Shown: one piece after another, positions 1 through 10,200 of the stretch | Position numbering within the stretch: the first letter of the stretch is position 1 | How the letters are laid out: every line of letters begins with the position of its first letter | From: Dissophora ornata | Taxonomy: Eukaryota > Mortierellomycota > Mortierellomycetes > Mortierellales > Mortierellaceae | Assembly: GCA_025201705.1 (NCBI GenBank) | Contig: MU617215.1 | Coordinates: forward strand, 1-18,905 | Direction of reading: 5' to 3' | DNA length: 18,905 bases | Translations under genes and position numbers: made by a program | Notes under the pieces: generated by a model | What the model saw: the letters and a program-made list of their open reading frames with translations, nothing else | The model's database searches: none | Told to the model about the DNA's origin: nothing

Positions 1-30
1 AAAAAAAAAGAACCCTGGTAGCAAACGCGG

Positions 31-64
31 ATCACGTCAATTGATGTCACCAAAGCTATTTAAG
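31..64 (+). promoter_or_regulatory. Likely core promoter of the F-box gene
   Basis: A TATA-like TATTTAA lies at 57-63, 60 bases before the start codon at 123. Just upstream is an imperfect 20-base palindrome at 31-50 with a perfect core TCAATTGA at 37-44. The spacing suits a short leader. No factor can be named from the sequence alone. Confidence 0.4.
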
Positions 65-122
65 AACACCGCTCCGAAACACAGAAAATCTCATCCCTTC
101 TCATTATCTCATTCACAGCACC

Positions 123-1715
123 ATGGAAGACATATCAGTCTTTGACATTCCCCTTCTCAACCGCGAGGTCACCCAGCACCTTTCCAAACATGACCTAGCA
201 CAGTGCTGCCTTGTCTCCAAGCAGTGGCATGAGTGGTTCACTCCAGCTCTCTGGCACTCCATCAAACTTCCGTGTCCGGAAAACGCATTCGAGGCCATAA
301 GACGAAATCAAAATCATGTACGGAATATCCTTGTTTTCGGATTGCCGGATGCCGTCGCGCCGTGGGATTGTTGGTCATTTCCTGCTCTCCAGTCCATAAC
401 ATTCATCTCCCTACACTGGCGTACCTCCTCACACAAAATGCTTCGTTTTGAAATGAAGATGCTGCGCTTGCTGGAGACCTCACCATTCCTGAGAAGCCTG
501 AACGTGAACCTGTCACTCAACAATCTGGAGGTCTACAACCAGCTCCTTCATACCCTGCTACCGCTTCACCATCTTCAAAAAGTCAAGTTGACGTGCGACG
601 GCTACGTCAATCCAGTTCATTGGCAACAAATCATTGAGAACTGTCGCCACTGCGAATCGATCGACCTTACTTTGAGAGCCTCTGAGGACTTAGGAATCGA
701 GGGCGAGGGGAAATACGCACTAGCCAAGAGTGACTTCGAGAAGATGCCCGACACCCGACTCCGAGAACTGTTCTTCGAGTTCCATTCATCCAAACAACAA
801 ACTCGTATCCTGTCGCCTCTAATACGGTGCAGTCCGTTGTTGAAGTCGCTTCGTCTGAAAGAGCGGTATTGCGACATGAGTGTAAAGCATCTCTCTGACA
901 CTTTTCAGAGCATGAGGAACCTACGACTGAAGAAATTACATCTCGAACACTTATACGGCAGTGATTGTGACATTGCGGATCTACTTCGATCCATCGGATC
1001 TGGCGACGACAAAGACGATAGCGACATGGAACAGCTCGGTCTCGACGCTCTGGAGCAAAGATCTTATGTGTTTGGTCAAGAGTCTGCTTTGGCTCTTACT
1101 AAATACCATGCCAAGACTCTGGCGACCTTGGAATTTCTGCGATCCCAAGTGGAATTCCAGCTGTTCGTATGCCTCATGAGTGGACTTCCAATGCTACTTT
1201 CGTTTCGATTGCTGGTCCTATTCTTGCCCAGGACCACCGATATCGCGGAACTAGATCAAATACTCACGAAACCATGGGTATGTCGCAAACTAAGATATCT
1301 ACGTTTCAAATCATGTCTCTGTTATGATGATATCAAGAGCACTAGGGATCAAAACTGGGGAGGCTCCCTGAGGCAGCGCACCACAAAATATTTATATTCT
1401 CAGATTGGTGAGCTTGAGGACCTGGAGGAACTTGGGATTGAAGACGATATCGATGTTCTTCTTTTGGAAGACGGCTACCTGGATTTTTTGTCAAACTTGA
1501 AGTCTCTGAAAGAAATATCGATATACTATCATGACGATTCCCGAATGGCGGCGCGCGAGGCGGAGTGGATGGTGGTCACCTGGCCAAGGTTGGCTCGTTT
1601 TTTTGTCAAGACGCGGTGTCGACAGAAACTCTTGAGAACCATCCATCAGGCCCTTGACCCATTTGAGAAGGCGATGCTCGAAAAAAAGCCATCAATTCAG
1701 TTCCACCGACGTTGA
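123..1715 (+). CDS. F-box protein with LRR-like repeats
   Basis: A single uninterrupted exon of 530 residues. The start sits in a strong context (CACCATGG). Residues about 4-50 read as an F-box: hydrophobic residues around IPLLNREV and LSKHDLAQCCLVSKQW, then a W-x-x-x-x-x-P-x-L-W pattern. F-boxes bind Skp1 and join a substrate to an SCF ubiquitin ligase. The rest contains irregular leucine-rich segments (for example near LRSLNVNLSLNNL, LLKSLRLKERY and LRLKKLHLEHL), resembling degenerate LRRs used for substrate binding. Such intronless F-box/LRR-like proteins form large, fast-evolving families in early-diverging fungi, so the substrate cannot be inferred. It converges on the membrane-protein gene, with 246 bases between the two stop codons. 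The family call is reasonably firm; no orthologue name is justified. Confidence 0.85.
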   Translation: MEDISVFDIPLLNREVTQHLSKHDLAQCCLVSKQWHEWFTPALWHSIKLPCPENAFEAIRRNQNHVRNILVFGLPDAVAPWDCWSFPALQSITFISLHWRTSSHKMLRFEMKMLRLLETSPFLRSLNVNLSLNNLEVYNQLLHTLLPLHHLQKVKLTCDGYVNPVHWQQIIENCRHCESIDLTLRASEDLGIEGEGKYALAKSDFEKMPDTRLRELFFEFHSSKQQTRILSPLIRCSPLLKSLRLKERYCDMSVKHLSDTFQSMRNLRLKKLHLEHLYGSDCDIADLLRSIGSGDDKDDSDMEQLGLDALEQRSYVFGQESALALTKYHAKTLATLEFLRSQVEFQLFVCLMSGLPMLLSFRLLVLFLPRTTDIAELDQILTKPWVCRKLRYLRFKSCLCYDDIKSTRDQNWGGSLRQRTTKYLYSQIGELEDLEELGIEDDIDVLLLEDGYLDFLSNLKSLKEISIYYHDDSRMAAREAEWMVVTWPRLARFFVKTRCRQKLLRTIHQALDPFEKAMLEKKPSIQFHRR

Positions 1716-1862
1716 TGCCGTGACGCTTTCCCAGCTACTGCCATCAAGTGCCTTCATTCTCTTTGGTTAAATTGCGCCTCAGGTCACTTGCATCATCAAA
1801 AAGCATCATACGTCGCACAATAACACGCACGTAATATACAGTGCACTCTTTGCCACGGTTTA

Positions 1863-1868
1863 AATAAA
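1863..1868 (+). terminator. Candidate polyadenylation signal of the F-box gene
   Basis: AATAAA on the + strand, about 150 bases after the stop codon at 1715 and inside the gap between two convergent genes. Its position fits a 3' UTR. The actual cleavage site is not visible. Confidence 0.45.
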
Positions 1869-1961
1869 AGTACTCGCTCACAAATATTTAATAATGTCCC
1901 CCCGTATTGGGTCCTTTTGAAAGTAGCATTTCCATTGACCAGTTGTCTAAATTTCCATATA

Positions 1962-3500
1962 CTACTGCATCCTGACGCCACTCGCGAACGTAAAATACGC
2001 CGGTGCCGGTGGTGGCAAAGCTTGCCACAGAGGCACATTTGCCGTCAATGGCTTCCTCGTAAATTCTGCCGCTATCATCGGCGGTGCTGCACCTGTCATG
2101 ACGCTGCTTTCAGCAGTGCGTATCCCCTCTTCAGCTGTTCCTGTCTTCTCGTCTCTGTTCTCCTCGGTATCGAATGGAAGTGCATAGACCGGATACGAAT
2201 AAGGTCGAGTGTGTGTTCGAAAGTACCGACTAACATGATTTTCCGGCACGCTTCCATTTCCTTCTCCGTGAATCAGAAGTCCGAAACTCTCCCACAGGAC
2301 TTTAAGACTGGATGCCGAGGACAGAGGCACTTCAGGCGGGTCTCTGTCGCGATCATATCCATGAGAGTCACAGTCAGGAAACCTCAATTTCACGGTGCTG
2401 CTAGGAATGTCAATGATGCTTTTGCCACTAATGCCCTTGCTTTCGGTATTTCTATCACTGCTGGAGATGGCATAATTACGGTCGTGGCTATTGCTGATTC
2501 TCGCACTGGCCGTCCGTGGTCGATGAGACGGAGATGGAGACGCGGGGGAATGTGCACAAGAGGGACATTCGTAGGTGACTACTGACTTAAAAGTACTGTA
2601 GCCAGGTGCTTCGCCTGAATATCGTGGTGGCACTGAAGGTTGCTGAAGTAATGTTATAGTTGGTGTTGCGGCAATTGTTGAGATTGCAGTGGGCAAAGTC
2701 CGGGGCGCGTACACAATAGACGATGGCGTTGACCTTGGTATAATAGGAGTTGGTGTTTGAGATAGCTGGAGAGTATTTTCGGTCCAGAATGAAGCAGCAG
2801 TTGCTGTTGGAGTGGTCGACACCCACGATGCCCTTGAACCTGTTGCGGTGTTACACCTCGTGGACGACATGGATGAGGATAAAGATGAAGAACGCCGTGT
2901 ATCAAAGCTGGCATTGTTACTGCCCCAATCCCTCCTAAGTAGGTCGTCCACTCTAAACTGAACTTTGCTCGTACGCTCTTTCTCTTCTTCCTCTTTCACA
3001 TATGTCTCAGCCTTGCTCGTGTTCGTCGTGGCGCCACTTCTCGAATCCGTCCCTCCACTAGTATTCGTACTATTCGACCCCAAGCATTTTTGCTTGTCAC
3101 TATCGGTCATCAATGCTCTGATCTTGCGCCAGGCCCTAATCGACTGTCCTTGTTGCTTGTAGAACAGTGTCCGTCGGAATACACAGAGGTAACATAGCAA
3201 CGCCAATACAATCATTGTCGTAAATAACGCTTCACAGACCACTGCCACCTTTGGATCCAAGCTCGGAGCATCTGTCGAAGACGTAGACCCTATAACCCCT
3301 GACACTGACCCTCCTTGATCTAATTCTATGGTCACCCTCGAAACGCGCTCCGGCGATATAAAAGGCAAGCTACGAATGAAAGGACGAATGGTTGTAGCTG
3401 CTGAATGCAAGCAAGGATTGAGACGGCTGATTTGCTGATGGCAAAGATGAGTGATACTTGGATTGATCCATTTGATACAGGCAGGGTGGATTGGTGGCAT
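1962..3500 (-). CDS. Single-pass membrane protein of unknown function
   Basis: An intronless reading frame. From the ATG at 3500 it encodes 512 residues; the same frame stays open to an ATG at 3623, which I disfavour because the extra part runs through a poly-T tract and looks like leader. I do not recognise the family. One clear membrane segment lies at residues about 85-108 (VAVVCEALFTTMIVLALLCY and a few more), followed by a basic stop-transfer stretch with FRRTLFYK, so the roughly 400-residue C-terminal part should be cytosolic. That part is rich in Ser, Thr and Pro, with a charged patch (KEEEEKERT). A less biased segment near the C-terminus (around LKVLWESFGLLIHGEG and RPYSYPVYALPFDTEE) may be the conserved core. 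There is no obvious signal peptide; a short upstream exon encoding one could have been missed. A surface sensor or cell-wall-associated protein is possible but unproven. Confidence 0.65.
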   Translation of the reverse strand: MPPIHPACIKWINPSITHLCHQQISRLNPCLHSAATTIRPFIRSLPFISPERVSRVTIELDQGGSVSGVIGSTSSTDAPSLDPKVAVVCEALFTTMIVLALLCYLCVFRRTLFYKQQGQSIRAWRKIRALMTDSDKQKCLGSNSTNTSGGTDSRSGATTNTSKAETYVKEEEEKERTSKVQFRVDDLLRRDWGSNNASFDTRRSSSLSSSMSSTRCNTATGSRASWVSTTPTATAASFWTENTLQLSQTPTPIIPRSTPSSIVYAPRTLPTAISTIAATPTITLLQQPSVPPRYSGEAPGYSTFKSVVTYECPSCAHSPASPSPSHRPRTASARISNSHDRNYAISSSDRNTESKGISGKSIIDIPSSTVKLRFPDCDSHGYDRDRDPPEVPLSSASSLKVLWESFGLLIHGEGNGSVPENHVSRYFRTHTRPYSYPVYALPFDTEENRDEKTGTAEEGIRTAESSVMTGAAPPMIAAEFTRKPLTANVPLWQALPPPAPAYFTFASGVRMQ

Positions 3501-4310
3501 GGCGTCTCTATTTTTTCTGTCGATTGCAGTAGTCTCTGCTTGATGCGTGGAAAAGCAAATGACGATGAAGAAGAGCCGCTCGGGGGGCTTTTTTTTTTTG
3601 GCCGACTGGAGGGTATGTCTCAAGGAGTGGACAAAGACGTGTTTTATTTTGATGGCGCGTGTTCATGTTGTCCTGCGAGATTGAGAAGAGAAGGCGAAGG
3701 CCTTGCCCCACACCTCGTGTGCAACACGCATATCAGCCGCATAGCATGCATTAGACAACGTGGAAGCAATGCATGCGATCAGGCAATCCAATAGGCGGGA
3801 GGAATGATTGAACCCGTGCGTGGACAAAATCCACACTCTCCCATGTCGGGTCAGCCTCATCCTTGTCACGTACCCCCTCCCCGTCGCTTGCGTGTGCCAT
3901 TTCCACAATTATTGCCTATGGTAAAAAATATGACAGATACTCAGGGGTGTCAGCCATGGCCATGAGGGGGTTTATTTTCAAAAAAAAAAAAGGTAACCAC
4001 AGCGGCCATACGGCCCCATGGCACACCCTCCCCTCATGCTTAATACTCTGTGCGCATTATCTTAACTAAAATCACCGCAACATTCCTGCAAAAGGCACAC
4101 CAACTTATTAATATGTGTTATTTTAAACACGTGGCTTCCCTCCTCCTCCTCCTCCCGAAAAGATGGTTTCAAGTCTCGTCGTGCCTACAACAGCATTGAC
4201 GTTCTTGCTCTCCTCGTGCTGTGGACGCTGCTCTCTTTATTATTCTTCAAAAGCAACTATGAATAAATGCAACCACACCACATAAGCATGACACACAACT
4301 CTCCGGTCCC
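3501..4310. other. Intergenic region between two minus-strand genes
   Basis: This holds the upstream region of the membrane-protein gene and the 3' UTR of the RING gene. It contains a T run near 3586-3597, an A run near 3980-3991, a short (TCC)n tract near 4138-4155 and a minus-strand polyadenylation signal at 4236-4241. The open frames here are short and biased, and none resembles a protein family. Confidence 0.6.
4236..4241 (-). terminator. Candidate polyadenylation signal of the RING gene
   Basis: Reads AATAAA on the minus strand, about 70 bases beyond the stop codon at 4311. Position and orientation suit the 3' UTR of the PA-TM-RING gene. Confidence 0.5.
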
Positions 4311-5907
4311 TCAAACCCTTCGCAGCACCTCATCCTCAGAAGCATGAACAACTGGGGCCCCGTTTGCCGGAGAGGGAGCTGCTGGTGAAGACGCCAATGG
4401 CGATGAGGATGACGATGAAGGTCCAGACGAAGTTGATGGGCCAGCGTTGTTGACGATGTGGCTCGGATTAGGACTCGAAGACGATCCGAGTAGCGGCGTC
4501 GATTCTGTAGGCGTACAAATATCCCGCTTGCAGATAGGACACTGCATAGAAGCACAAAAAGAAATGTTAGATTAAACACATATCGTGGACGTTTCGCATT
4601 TGTGGGGGTGGGGGGGAGGGGATGAAAAGACTTACAAATTTCTTGCGATTCGTCAGCCAGCTATCGATACAGGGCACATGGTATTCATGTCTACATGGCA
4701 GGATCCGCAGCTCGTCTCCATCTTTGTAATCCTCCAGACAGATCACACACTCTACTGGGTCATTATCATGAGCTTTGGCTTGGAAGAACACCTTGGTAGG
4801 CAGGTTGCTGACGACCTCTGGTGGTGCCAGATCTGCAAGCCGCTGCTGACGCACACGAATCTTCCATAAAAAGAATAGGAAGAGAACCACGAATGCAGGC
4901 GATAGGATAATAAAGATGATGACATCCAATACCGGCCTATTAATTTTGGGAGGGGAGGGAAAGATGGGAGGAGAGAGCACGCAATGATGGAGAGTGTAAG
5001 TGAGACTGTTGAGAGTTGCTTTGTTTGATAACCGCTGATGGGTTTCAACGAAACGCCAAAGATGAAATAAAAAAAATGGCGAGAAACCCACCAGTCAATC
5101 TCGTCAGGCAGTATCTTGACCAAGAAGCCCTTCCCGAGTTCCATGCTGAAGTATCTTAGCTCCCTGTAATGGTTCTGCGTAATGAACACCGACGGAATCA
5201 GGACATCCGATGTATCCTCTATAAAATTACATTGAAGAGATTAGCACGGATTTTTTTCTTTTCGTGTACCAAGAAAGTTGTTGCTGTTGCTGTTGTTGTT
5301 GATGTTGATGTTGTTATTGTTTTTGGCTCTTGCGTGCGTTATCTCTTTGAAAATCTTTACCTCGGGCATACATCGTGATCAGACCACTCTTTTGGTTATC
5401 GCCTACAATCACAGCCTTGGCGCCACTCGCCTGCATGTTCCGTACTTTTTCCACAAAGCTGCATCGTCCACCTCGCTCCACCAGCGCTACCCAAGACACA
5501 TTTTCCGGCACACCCGTAACAGGTTGACAGGCCGTAGTCTCCTCGGCAGCGTCCAGAGTCTCGATAGCTATAAGGTTAAGCACTAGACCCTCCTCTGGAA
5601 TCCGTGGTCCAAACCCAGCCGTCCGGTGAATGTAGGTGTCATTTGTAGCCTAGAAGGCGTAACCGGATGGGTAATAGAAACCCCCAAAGAGACGAACAAA
5701 GGGTTAGTGTGGGTGGCATGGAGGATATGATATAGTTTTCGTTACATCGACGATAAAAGAGTTAGCACAATTTTGCTACTCTTTCTTTCTATCTCTCTTT
5801 ACCAAGACGACAATGGTTGCATCGGTGGAGTCGAATGAGGTTATTAGCCAAATGACGATGCATAGCCAGTTGACGAAGAGCAAGAAGGAGGCCCCTCGGA
5901 AAGCCAT
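4311..5907 (-). CDS. PA-TM-RING transmembrane E3 ubiquitin ligase (RNF13/RNF167-like)
   Basis: Five exons on the minus strand: 5907-5803, 5649-5361, 5218-5092, 4936-4636 and 4541-4311. All introns are GT-AG, the phases close, and the product is 350 residues. Residues 1-25 are a hydrophobic signal peptide. Residues about 36-170 form a protease-associated (PA) domain ([13 protein letters not shown], then [10 protein letters not shown] and [10 protein letters not shown]), with N-glycosylation sequons NDT and NVS. A membrane segment lies at about 177-200. A RING-H2 finger follows with ligands C237, C240, C255, H257, H260, C263, C275 and C278; the last two are encoded by exon 5. The C-terminal tail is Ser/Pro rich and opens with an acidic dileucine signal at 287-292. 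Members of this family ubiquitinate proteins from endosomal or vacuolar membranes, with the PA domain in the lumen. The family call is secure; the substrate is unknown. Confidence 0.93.
4488..4505 (-). other. Acidic dileucine sorting motif in the RING ligase tail
   Basis: Encodes ESTPLL (residues 287-292), a match to [DE]xxxL[LI], nine residues after the last RING cysteine. Such signals recruit AP adaptors for endosome or vacuole delivery. Human RNF13 carries a dileucine signal in its cytosolic tail after the RING that is linked to AP-3 binding. Confidence 0.6.
5276..5323. repeat. TTG-rich trinucleotide tract inside a RING-gene intron
   Basis: An impure run of TTG/CTG/ATG triplets on the + strand. 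It lies wholly within intron 2 (5219-5360) of the RING gene, whose transcript would read CAA-rich here. It is probably a slipped-strand microsatellite. An effect on splicing is possible but not shown. Confidence 0.7.
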
Positions 5908-6056
5908 ATGCGTTCAGTGCTTGCTGAGTATGGCGTGGGCTGAGCTATCCTTTGCACTTGGTTGCTACTGTGTCTGCAGAATGGAGGTTTGTTTTGCTGT
6001 AATGAATGGAGACAGAGGTGAGGCGTAGTGCCGCGTCCTTCGTGGAGGTGAACGAG

Positions 6057-6091
6057 CGTGTGTGTATGTGTGTGCGTGTGTGCGTGTGTGT
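6057..6091. repeat. GT/CA microsatellite
   Basis: An interrupted GT dinucleotide run with single C and A substitutions, about 150 bases upstream of the RING gene start codon. It would read as CA repeats in that gene's leader or promoter. It creates spurious Val/Cys- and His/Thr-rich open frames on both strands. Confidence 0.85.
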
Positions 6092-6564
6092 CGAGTGCGT
6101 CTGTAATGTATGAATGTGAGTGTATGGATGTGTGGTTGCAGAAGAAAGAGAGGGAGAGCGAGACGACGAGGACAAGCAAAGGGAGCGCCGGGAAGAGATG
6201 GATGTACTACTGCACTGCTGCACATGAAAAGGCGGAAAAGAAAAGACGGGAGAGGGCTATTGGGTCACACGCACGTCTGCAGCACACAAGAAATCCTAAA
6301 AAATTCTCCTTTTATGACTTCACCGTGTCTGCCGAGCCAGCATTGAACGGACACTCGTTTTCAGTTCATACAGTTTCATACAACAAATACGCGAACACAT
6401 ATGCATCTTGCCCAAAGCGATTGAAGTCTGTTCCAACACCCTTTTTTCTTTTTATTTCACAGCGTCATCAATAAACTATCTTCCTCGACTCAAGAACAGA
6501 AGGAAACGAGGCCTGGTCTGCCGTATGCCAAGTCATCCGTCCTCACCCCGCAACAAGAAAACCA

Positions 6565-6603
6565 CAATTGGATAATCCAGAACGCTATCCGACTATCCAA
6601 TTG
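6565..6603. repeat. Perfect inverted repeat, 10-bp arms
   Basis: The left arm CAATTGGATA (6565-6574) is matched exactly by TATCCAATTG (6594-6603), with a 19-base spacer. It could be a hairpin or a dimeric binding site. No gene lies within 600 bases on either side. Confidence 0.6.
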
Positions 6604-6928
6604 ACGAGTTCACTCTCATTGCAGAGCAAAGCCAGTACGTGTCTTGCAACAGCACATCCAGTACACTTTCCACTCTGATCTCGGAACGAATCTCTGATCA
6701 CTCCCTGCCTAGATCATGAATCTATTGCAAAGATCTGAATAAAATAAAAATGATTAGAAATATGAACCGCATACCTATAAACGAGCCCCGAAAAGGTGTC
6801 GAGCGCATCCTCAAACGGCGGTTATTCATTTTCTCTTGCAAACAGTGTAAGTGCGATCCTCCCTAAATGGAGAACCCTCTGCGTCACTCTCGAGAAGGAA
6901 TGGTGAGAATCCAACGGTGTGTGCACAG

Positions 6929-6934
6929 TTTATT
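6929..6934 (-). terminator. Candidate polyadenylation signal of the chitin synthase gene
   Basis: AATAAA on the minus strand, 334 bases beyond the stop codon at 7268. This would make a long 3' UTR. A weaker non-consensus signal nearer the stop could be used instead. Confidence 0.3.
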
Positions 6935-7267
6935 TGCTTGTGTGTGTGTATGTGTGAGGGGAAGGGGAAGATAGGGCGGTAGGTCTGGTATGGAATGGGA
7001 TCGCCGCCATTGATTGAGGACGCGTTTTATCAACATTACTGTGAGAAACTTACATTGGGCAGAGGAAAGGTGTAGATCTGAAAAGGATCAGCTTGTCAGC
7101 GCAATTTATACGAGTGAAGAAAATCAACACAGAAAAGAAATTTTTTATGTGCGCGCGCTACGTCACTGAAATCGGAGAGCAAAGGGAGAGCTATAGACAT
7201 GGGTTGACGAGAAGGGGGAATATGGGTAGCACGACTGTCGTGTGCTTGTTGTATCAGGGACTTCTAT

Positions 7268-10200
7268 CTACCATCGCAGCTCCCCAGAGACCATTCTCAG
7301 GATGATGTACACCGTGGATCCCACAAACCTGAACGCCGACAGGAGCACCACCGACCACAACACAAATCCAAGGTAGGCCTTTGACCGATCATCAAACGTC
7401 GTAGATCCGCTCTCTCCATAAGTGATCACCCCTGCAAGAAGCGCGTTGGTACCACACCACAGAACCACCAGTCGAGTACGGAAGGCCCTGTAGTAATCCT
7501 CCTGTTCCGTCTTGGCATCAGGCTTTTGCGGCGCCTCCTCCTCACGTTCGAGAAGCGAGTCCAGTGCGAGCTGATAACTGTCGTTGATGTCCTTCTCCTC
7601 CACTGGCACAGAGACAGTGACTTCGGCTGATTTAGCACCCGAGGCTGACTTGACCGCTCCAAGATCCATCTTTTCGATCGTGTCGCCCTTTGTTCCCCAA
7701 CTGACGTCGTGTGTGTTACAGAATGCATAGACGTTAAGCACGTTCACATAGCTGGATTGCAAATGGAAAGATCAGCAGAGGAAGGAATTAGGATTCTTTG
7801 AAATAAACAACAAAGTACGAATACGAATGAACGCAAATCTCATTTCATACCTTGGCATCATGCAGAGATACTGTAAAAAACTGGTCACCATATGCCATGG
7901 CTCAAGATGAATGATGGATGCAAAGAGATAGAGTCCATAGGTGGATGCTAGAGACAAGATCACAGTCCTGAAGTTCGAATCGCCCAAGAGCGCTGAGAAA
8001 CTTGTCGCTCCTGCATCGACCGCCTGTTGGATTCCAAGCTTGGTCAACCACGCGGCGCAGAAGGTCATGTAGAACATGAGGAAGGCGAAAAAGATCATGG
8101 CAGTCGTGTAGAGTACTTTCGATCTGAAGACAAGATATTGTGTGTAATAGATGTATGTCAGATGCACTGCGTCTTGGTGACGAGGACATGATCGTTTGTT
8201 TATCGTGAAAGTCTTTGCTTACCCTGTAGGTCGGTTACCCATACTGAGGACAAACATGGCGATCACGAGGAACTCGTAGACGTGCTGGAGGATGACAAAG
8301 AGCGTCTTGGCTACGCCATTGTCGCCAAACGGGCTGCTCCCGGCCACCGTAATCGAGCTGGCAAGAATATAGAACGTAAGGTAGATATTGGCCTAATATA
8401 CATTGCAAATAGTAAATTCATTAGCCACCGAGCAACAATACGAATATTGCCTACCGCATACAGCAGACATTGAGGGTGCGCTTACAATTGCAAACCAACT
8501 GAAGAGAAGACTCAGGACATTGTAGACCAGCTGAAGGTGGAACAGGATCTTTCTCCACACAGCATGGTCACTCTTGTAAATCTTCCCAAAGTGCACAACG
8601 GAGAACAAAGCGACGAAGAACGTTCCGTTCAACCATCGACGACGTTGACTGATCAACTCTGGCACCGTATCAGGCACATCGGTCTCAGCCCACGCCGACT
8701 TGACATATCGCAGCGTCCATGCGTAATTGCGCTTTGCCACCAATTCGAAACACAAGATACGATCTTCAGCCAGGTACATGTTAGCGTCGAAGATGCCCGA
8801 GTCTGCAGAAGGCTTTTCGCCTTTGAAATAGCTGATGAGTGGCCCTTCGTTTGGCGTCTCGGGCGAAGTCAACAGGGCGCGGTATCTGTACGCCGAGAAG
8901 GCTCCGGGAAGCACTTGAATGTATCCGATGACTGACTCCAGTGGTTTATCGAGGATGTTGTTCTAAACATCGAATCGAAGAATATCTTGTCAGACAATGC
9001 GCTCTCTCGTCACCTATTATCAAGCATTTACACAAAAGCGAAGCATGGGTTGGCCCTTACCATCTTGTATTCAAAATTCTGTGCAGCAACGAGAGGGTTC
9101 AACAGATTCTTGGCTCCAGCACCTTTAACTGGCTTGATCTCTCCACAAGCACCAGCGACATTGGAATTAAGGTCAAAGACCTTCCAGAGCTGATAGATTG
9201 AGGTCGGTCCTGGCCTTGTTCCCACATCCAGCAAAACACAGACACGCGGGTTGATGACTGGCCCAAACGCATTGAAGAACCAGCGATGCGAATTGAGTTT
9301 CTTTGCATTCTGCTCCTTTAAACAAAAAATAATCTGCACGGGTGCGTAATCGCTCGTCTTCGACTCGACAATCTTCATGTTGGGGTCGATTGTCACTTGT
9401 GTCGTATACTATAGTGTGGGTTATAACAAGAACCTGGAGTGAGCATTCCTTTCGAGAGGTTTTCCTCAATGCGTGTTTGACAGTGACAGAATATCCGGCC
9501 TCCGTTCTCCATGGGCATACCTCAAAAACGTGCGCCTCTACAGGCTTTCCATTGACCTCTCGCTTGGCAATACCTTCCTGGTACACGCCCAGGGCAGACA
9601 GGTAGCTGTAGACCTTCTCGTTACACTTTTTGCGCCCATCAGCTACAATGCACACCACGACCTTTTTCCATGCGTCCTCTCCCCAAGTCTTCGAGTTGGT
9701 TCTCGAGACGAGGTGGCGAATGTTTTTGATAATTCCGTGCATCGTCTCAGCAAAGAGGTTCTCGTCTTCCTACAAAGTGATCGATTGAGGGTAGCAAAAC
9801 AGTTAGAAAAGATTTTTATCAACACTCAAGCCTCTCACTCTTTTTTTTTTTTTTTTTCCTTACGTTGTACATGGTCACTACAATGAAAAGCTCAGTTTCT
9901 CTGTTCCACATGGACTGTCGGAGGGTATAGTTTTCATTCTTGAACTCGTCCGGATCGCAGGTGACAGCGCTGTATCTCATAAACTCCCACTCTTCGCCAT
10001 CTTGCTGCTTCTGGTGCTGCAGATAATGCATGGGCACAGGACAGTCCAGAATCAGGTTTCCGTCCGTGAGCTGCACATTCTTCTTGGTCTTGTATCGACG
10101 TTCCTGGCGTTCGGGGACCTCACCATAACGGACGGTTGAGTTGGCGAGAAATGGTGTCTCGACAGAGGAGTAGGCTGGATTGTGCCCGAGTCCGGGAGTT

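Larger units (their letters stand above)
5908..7267. other. Long intergenic region, RING-gene promoter and chitin synthase 3' UTR
   Basis: A gap of 1.36 kb with no credible gene. The left part must hold the leader and promoter of the RING gene, and the right part the 3' UTR of the chitin synthase gene. It contains a GT microsatellite at 6057-6091, a perfect 10-bp inverted repeat at 6565-6603, a second short GT tract at about 6939-6957 and a minus-strand AATAAA at 6929-6934. I looked for tRNA-like cloverleaf elements and saw none. The open frames are low-complexity readings of the GT tract. Confidence 0.6.

Noticed and set aside
1917..2585. A 222-codon open frame on the + strand
   Set aside because: It runs antisense inside the membrane-protein gene, starts and ends at arbitrary places and shows no family resemblance. 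It is a shadow frame.
3501..3623. Upstream in-frame ATG that would add 41 residues to the membrane protein
   Set aside because: The added stretch crosses a poly-T tract and gives a lysine run. It does not look like a signal peptide, so the ATG at 3500 is preferred, with some doubt.
5844..6474. His/Thr- and Val/Cys-rich frames on both strands
   Set aside because: They are translations of the GT/CA microsatellite.
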